From positions 434,001 to 498,000 of the forward strand of contig MU385860.1 in the NCBI GenBank assembly GCA_022497145.1: DNA of 64,000 bases. Reading direction: 5' to 3'. Position numbers and translations under genes: made by a program. This DNA is from Rostrohypoxylon terebratum (Eukaryota > Ascomycota > Sordariomycetes > Xylariales > Hypoxylaceae). This document shows, piece after piece, positions 59,261-64,000 of the stretch. Positions within the stretch are counted from its first letter, which is position 1; each line of letters starts with the position of its first letter. Below the pieces are notes generated by a model. It ran no database searches. It saw nothing but the letters and a program-made list of their open reading frames with translations, and was not told the origin of the DNA.

Positions 59261-59690
59261 GTTGGAAAGAAGCTATTTAAAAGAACGATCAGAAGTATGT
59301 ACAAATTCCAAGTTAACAATCAAGGGAAAAGGTGGCCATCTCCCGGCATCACTTGAACATGAAGGCAAGGAAAGAATAAGGATCAATGAAGTTGTGTAGG
59401 TGTAGAAATAGTAGTAATAGTAGCAGAAATGGTAGAAATTCAACAATTCGAGTCGGCAAGGGCATCCCTGTTCATAACTCACCTTCGAGTTTTATACGGT
59501 CTGATTGGATAAACTTAATGCAACAGCTGTTATGAACGGTAGGAAGTCGCTAGGAACCGGTGACGAGCGCCACTCTGCCAGTGTCACATGCACCAATGGG
59601 AGGTGATTCAGGTGAAAGGTGGCCAGGTTGATAAGGTACCTAAATGATGTCAGCTGGCCTGTGCACCTGGAAAGATGCAACTACCCGACA

Positions 59691-59815
59691 GATGAGATAG
59701 TACGTCTGAGGAAAGTGCGAAACGTACTGAAGAAGGTATACTTCAATAGTGTAATTCTCTGGAAATGCTGTTTGAGCTTTTATTCTAATAAAAATGATAT
59801 CGTTTTTTCCCTTTT
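59691..59815 (+). repeat. Direct repeat, copy A
   Basis: Shares with the copy at 60218-60303 the core TCTGAGGAAAGTnCGAAACGnACTG, then a TATAnnAATTCT-like stretch and a TATCGTTT stretch. The copies differ by scattered substitutions and small indels and stand in the same orientation about 525 bp apart. Confidence 0.6.
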
Positions 59816-60217
59816 TATCTTTTGGTGCTCTTATACCGGACTGACAACGTATGGGAGTATTATTATAGTATCGTTATTTTAGTTGCTCGTTTAAAGAATA
59901 TTACTAGTCGTTCTGCTTTGGTTCAAAAAGAACAGAATAATCTTGTTCAGGTTATTATGGCCTCATCTTTGGGGGAGCCTTCTTTTTTTTCTTGCTTCAG
60001 CTCTTTTAAGATTTATTATATTGTTTCAAGAATTTCAGAAACTACTATTGATTTAAAATGCCGTTGTTTTGACCTTTGTTTTGGTTTTTGGGTTTTTTCA
60101 TTCAACAATACCCTTGTGCTCTTGGGTCTTAGCTATGGTGATGTTAATATGGTTGATTAGGTGGGTTGCTGCCGCTAAAATGGGATCTCTAGGAGTCTAG
60201 GTACTGCATAGCATATT

Positions 60218-60303
60218 GAGATGGGATACATCTGAGGAAAGTACGAAACGCACTGTAGGAGTATTATTTAGTATAATTCTAAAAACAGTGGTATCGTTTC
60301 TCC
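60218..60303 (+). repeat. Direct repeat, copy B
   Basis: Partner of the repeat at 59691-59815. A partial third copy (GGAGTATTATTATAGTATCGTT) lies between them near 59853. The pattern could be terminal repeats of a decayed element, but no target-site duplication or transposase was found. Confidence 0.6.
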
Positions 60304-60735
60304 GCAAATGTAATTATCAGGTTTGCCAGCTTGCCAGCTCAACACTCCGAACCAACTTGAACCAGCACTTGAGCATCAAGGTTAGAGGTTAGAGGTTAGG
60401 TGCTGAATGTAGATAAGTACTACGTAATTCAGATAAGTACCTAGAAGGACTCATTTTCCAATGAATCATCTTATAGTCACACCATATTGTGTTGTCTCAA
60501 AATATGATGCAGGAACCGACAATCCAGGCATAGGCATTCGATGTGAATCTCAACAATGCATCACAACTATGGGTATAAACTTAGGTCCCTCTCCCATCAA
60601 GCCACGTCGATATTCTCCTTTGTTTCACCCAACTCTTCAGAGTCGAAACGCCAACTAATCAGTCAATAATAGCACATTAAGACGACAACCCAATGTGTTG
60701 GATTGGTCACCTCCCAAATTCGTGTTATATTCTGA

Positions 60736-62456
60736 TTACTCCCTCTTAGCAAACCTTGCTAGAGCCGGGCCAAGCTCAACCTCCTTGTCCTTGTGCTTCT
60801 GCTCCCGCTGTTGTAGCTGTTCTTTCCAAAGTTCTTCAACCTTGAGCCGCTTGTCATCGATGATATTCTTGGCTCGCTGCTTTCTCAGGTATTTCCGTAG
60901 CGCACTGTTCTTCCCGCGAGCCCTGTTTCTAAGTTCCGTCTCGATATCCACTGGTTTAGCGTCAAGATCTTTCTCCGCTCGGCGCTGCTTATCGGAACGA
61001 AGATCCAGATTTCCGATAAAGTTAGGATCCAACGCGATCATCTCAGGTTGCAACTTGTTCAGCAGCGACTTGACCTCGGTTTCTTGTCGCTGTTTAGCAG
61101 TCTCAAATGGATTCACTTCGAGAGCATCAAAGTTGGGCTCTCCTGCACCTGGGACAATGATCGACGAAAAGCCCTCATCGTGACCCAATCCGAGAACGTC
61201 TTCAAATGGACACCACCGGACGCGTTCGATGCGCTTCCCTTCACCGCCCCATTTCATGTACGGGCTTTGGACCTTTTCTTGCTCGGCTAAATGCTTCGAG
61301 TAGAGACCTTTCCAGATTGTTGTACTTGTTCCCCACCCCACCGCCGTCAGGCCTCGATCTGATATTGCAATAGACGAGGCTGGTTGATAGGTAAAGTAAT
61401 TGTTGACCTCCTTGAACATTCTTATATCCCAGACAGCCATTCTACAGTCTTGCCCCGCCGATACCATATATCTTCCCTCCCTATCAACAGCTAAAGATCG
61501 GACGGGTCCTTTGTGCGCTAATAGCTTCACTAACGGCTCCTGGGAGTTCGGGGACCACAGTGTGACGGTCCCATTTTGGTGCCCAGTATGCAAGACTGCG
61601 TTGTAAGGATTTTGAGTGAGTGAGACCGGAGCGCCGAGTTTTGTCGGTATTTCTGCCACGAGTTGGCCGGTCGATACGTCCTGATACTTAAGGAAGCCAG
61701 ACATGCCCTAAGATGGCAGTTAGTACTCATTGAACCATGCGTGCGGGAAAATATCATATTTACCAAAGTCGCCAATAGGAAATGGTATGGCAAAAATTCC
61801 ATATGAGTTACTTCTTGATGTTTCCTCAAGCAATGGACTTCAACTCCTTGTCGATCGTATATGTAGACATGCCTCTTCTGCGACACGGCGAAAAACTGGT
61901 TGTTGTGCAGCCACTGAACGTCTCGAACAGTTTCTCCCAGTTGTAGCTCGCACCCAAGTTTTCCCTCGCGCCAATCCATAGTAGCGACATGGCCTCGACG
62001 TCCCCCCAGTAATAATTCTCGGCCGGTTCGCGAATATTCGAAAACATAGGGACCGAGTTGATCAAGCTTCAGTTCGAATCGCTTCTTCGCCGACTCGATA
62101 GAAACTCCACCCTGTATTTCATCCTGTCGCACTTTGTATGTTCGTTCTAATTCGTGTTCGGGCTCCAAGAAACCGCTAGTATTCTCGAGAAGTATCTCGG
62201 CATCTTTCGCCTTTATCGTAGCCTCCTTGTATTTGTTTTCGAGAGATTTGAGGTTTCTTCGCAACTTCTTATCCTTTACGCCCCCGACATTGACCTTCTT
62301 CCCTCGTCCGTAGTCTCTTTGCGCCTCCTTTAAGCGCCGGCGCTTCTCTCGCTCTTCTTTAGAAACGAGTCCCGATCGAGTTCTCTTGACGATACGGGCG
62401 CCATTGTCGTATTTCTTCTTGGTTAACTCATCGACAGACGTTGTCTCGGCCTCCAT
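60736..62456 (-). CDS. UTP7: U3 snoRNP-associated WD40 protein Utp7 (WDR46)
   Basis: Two exons, 62456-61764 and 61707-60736, with a 56-nt intron at LLATL/GMSGFLKY; 554 aa. A component of the small-subunit processome needed for early cleavages of pre-rRNA in the nucleolus. Seen: a basic, Arg/Lys-rich N-terminal region, a seven-blade WD40 domain (~160-420, with GHVATMDW, EVTHMEFL, GPVRSLAVD and MAVWDIRMF blades), then the BING4CT domain (~430-500, HDEGFSSIIVPGAGEPNFD) and a basic coiled-coil tail. The ATG at 62456 is chosen; the frame is open to 62699, but that extension runs through the shared promoter and looks non-coding. Divergent from TSR1. Confidence 0.95.
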
Positions 62457-62925
62457 ATTGGCCTCCGGAGATGTGACTCGTGGGATGGAAGAGCGCGACA
62501 AGGAAGAGTTTACTAATCGAAAATTTGCAGTTTGTAACCTTGGAAATTCAATGTTGTAAAGATGGCCAGTGAATGCCAAGCTAAGTAAACTCAAGAAACT
62601 CGAGACATTGGACTTTCCTAAAAATTTCTGAGCGAAGAGATGATAAGCTGATAAAAAATTCTTATCGGTGGGTCTTTTACGATAAGCGACGATAACCACA
62701 GGAAAAAAACATTGGAAATATTACGATAAAGATTCGCATTTCAAGCCCCTCTGCCCCTCCAAAAGTTCCATCTATCATTTTGAATCATCATGAAATAACG
62801 CCGACAATACCAATTGACGTAGATCCTATCAGATCATTTGATTCAACAAACCAACCAACGATAACAAAAATTTTCACATCGTGGCGACTCTACCATATAG
62901 ATTTAAGGCTGGGGGCGACGGGAAA
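62457..62925. promoter_or_regulatory. Shared divergent promoter of UTP7 and TSR1 with CGATAA and RRPE-like words
   Basis: In 469 bp there are five CGATAA words (62662-62667 reverse, 62680-62685, 62690-62695, 62724-62729, 62859-62864), two TGATAA, and AAAAATTT-type words at 62620-62627, 62653-62660 and 62866-62874. AAAAATTTT is the yeast RRPE core of ribosome-biogenesis promoters. CGATAA also fits the GATA-factor consensus HGATAR. Both flanking genes are ribosome assembly factors. Role inferred. Confidence 0.5.
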
Positions 62926-64000
62926 ATGCCTTCAGCGGTCGCTACTCATTCGCATCGGCCGACTACGAAAGTCTTGCCCAAGTCTTTCAAGTCCAAGAAG
63001 GCTACCAAAGGCGCTCTACGAGACCAGGCCAAAGGAAAAGTTCCAAACGAGAAAGGCCAACGGAAAACTCCCCATCAACAAGTCATGTCCAAATTCGACC
63101 GTCGCAACCAGGCGAAGCAGCGCCAATTAACAAAGCACAAGGAACATCAAAAGGAGACCTCGATATTCTCCGGGCGAGATTCTGCGCCAAGGATAGTCGC
63201 TGTTGTACCACTTTGCGCTGACGTCAATGTCTCTACGGCTATTCAAAGCCTCAACAACAGTCTCGATATCGAATCCGAAGTCGTCGAAACCAGCTTCCGA
63301 GTGTCCGTCGATCGATTCAAGCAAAAACTTCAATATGTTCCCGTCAAGAGGGACCTCACTGCATCAATGGATGCAGCAAGGGTTGCAGATTACGTCATAT
63401 TCGTGCTTTCCTCCGAAGTCGAGGTCGATGCCCTAGGCGAACTCATCATTCGCAGTATCGAAAACCAAGGCATGTCGACATTATTTACAGCTGTACAAAA
63501 CTTGGATAAGATCCAACCGGCGAAGGCCCGCCCAGATGTTGTAAAGTCGCTCGCCTCTTTCATGACACATTTTCACCCCGGACAAGAGAAAATATACAGT
63601 CTCGATTCGAGACAAGAATGCTCGAATCTCATGAGATCTTTATGCACGACAACACCAAAAGGAATTAATTGGAGAGACCAGCGATCATGGATGCTCGTCG
63701 ACCAAGTCCAGTGGCCTTCGACCGAAAACGAATCGACGGTGCTCACTGGTGTTGTTCGGGGAAAGGGGCTCAAGGCTGATCGCCTAGTCCAGGTCGGAGA
63801 CTGGGGAACATTTCAAATCGAAAAGATTACCGCCGCGCCGCTCCCGACCAAGAGCCGAAAAGGTGATGCGATAGTCGCAGAGGAGCCACAAGCTGAGAAT
63901 ATCCTAGAAGTTCCCGACAAGGATCAAGATGATCTTGCCGATCTAGCCCCAGAAGAAGTGATGATGGATGATGCTGAAATGGAAGGGAATGTAGAGGAAC
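62926..64000 (+). CDS. TSR1: Ribosome biogenesis protein Tsr1, N-terminal part
   Basis: One exon so far, 358 complete codons running off the right edge. The start MPSAVATHSHRPTTKV is typical of fungal Tsr1, followed by SFKSKKATKGALRDQ and RKTPHQQVMSKFDRRNQAKQ. A degenerate translational-GTPase-like domain follows (APRIVAVVPLCAD at about residue 90) with the AARP2CN region after it, ending in an acidic stretch (DQDDLADLAPEEVMMDDAE). Tsr1 binds pre-40S particles and blocks premature joining of 60S and eIF5B; it lacks GTPase activity. Paired divergently with UTP7. Secure, although incomplete. Confidence 0.95.
   Translation, partial: MPSAVATHSHRPTTKVLPKSFKSKKATKGALRDQAKGKVPNEKGQRKTPHQQVMSKFDRRNQAKQRQLTKHKEHQKETSIFSGRDSAPRIVAVVPLCADVNVSTAIQSLNNSLDIESEVVETSFRVSVDRFKQKLQYVPVKRDLTASMDAARVADYVIFVLSSEVEVDALGELIIRSIENQGMSTLFTAVQNLDKIQPAKARPDVVKSLASFMTHFHPGQEKIYSLDSRQECSNLMRSLCTTTPKGINWRDQRSWMLVDQVQWPSTENESTVLTGVVRGKGLKADRLVQVGDWGTFQIEKITAAPLPTKSRKGDAIVAEEPQAENILEVPDKDQDDLADLAPEEVMMDDAEMEGNVEE

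Larger units (their letters stand above)
59261..60735. other. Spacer with an A/T-rich island
   Basis: SEY1 leader on the left (to about 59500). The middle, about 59740-60160, is strongly T-rich with a 112-codon frame of poor protein character (59822-60160). Diverged repeats flank it (listed). The right end is the 3' flank of UTP7. No gene is supported. Confidence 0.5.

Noticed and set aside
59822..60160. Plus-strand frame of 112 codons in the A/T-rich island
   Set aside because: Phe/Tyr/Ser-rich from T-rich DNA; no ATG context or family; listed only as part of the repeat island.
62457..62699. In-frame N-terminal extension of Utp7 by 81 codons
   Set aside because: The extension covers promoter words and lacks the basic character of Utp7 N termini; the ATG at 62456 gives a normal start.

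Overview
The window comes from a filamentous ascomycete (Pezizomycotina), most likely a Sordariomycete-type genome. It shows short GT-AG introns of about 45-120 nt with CTAAC/CTAAT-like branch points, long A/T-richer intergenic stretches, fungal-specific families (Mif2/CENP-C with a C-terminal cupin, Sey1, Emi1, Yme2, Mch1, GH5_5 cellulase) and an intron-containing nuclear tRNA. No gene fixes the species. All gene models were built by hand from the sequence, and in every multi-exon model offered as a complete gene the exon phases were checked to be consistent.

Layout. 1-785: 3' half of a secreted GH5 endoglucanase (+), cut by the window edge. 1840-14499 (-): a complete eight-exon TOM1/HUWE1-type HECT ubiquitin ligase of about 4,075 aa. 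14500-17265: promoter and a field of TAGGTA/TACCTA repeats, with a tRNA-Ala(AGC) gene carrying a 55-nt intron. 17266-18526 (-): class C beta-lactamase-like serine hydrolase. 18527-22643: long, almost empty spacer. 22644-25633 (+): Gyp5-like TBC Rab-GAP. 26765-27483 (-): ribosomal protein eS8. 27484-31436: spacer with fragmentary protein-like segments, including a probably frameshifted minus-strand gene. 31437-33158 (+): Mch1-like MFS transporter. 35014-35544 (+): small secreted protein. 35977-37696 (-): threonine synthase. 38886-41432 (+): OPT transporter. 41951-43145 (+): dienelactone hydrolase-family enzyme with micro-exons. 44977-46929 (+): cytosolic Hsp70 with heat-shock elements upstream. 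47459-48292 (-): Emi1-type twin CX9C protein. 49045-51642 (+): Yme2. 52532-54660 (-): Mif2/CENP-C. 55240-56319 (+): RNase H2 catalytic subunit. 56499-59260 (-): Sey1. 59261-60735: A/T-rich island flanked by diverged direct repeats. 60736-62456 (-): Utp7. 62926-64000 (+): Tsr1, running off the right edge.

The right half is mostly conserved housekeeping genes in divergent pairs that share short promoters: Emi1/Yme2 (two mitochondrial proteins), Mif2/RNase H2A (two chromosome-cycle proteins, with CGCG-core elements between them) and Utp7/Tsr1 (two small-subunit ribosome assembly factors, with five CGATAA and AAAAATTT-type elements between them). The left half has more accessory functions (cellulase, hydrolases, transporters, secreted protein) and larger spacers.

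I did not find a convincing new multi-gene system. The observations most worth checking are the interrupted minus-strand gene near 29.2-30.1 kb, the shared regulatory motifs in the divergent promoters, frame-neutral splicing options in the acidic part of the HECT ligase, and the repeat-flanked island at 59.7-60.3 kb.
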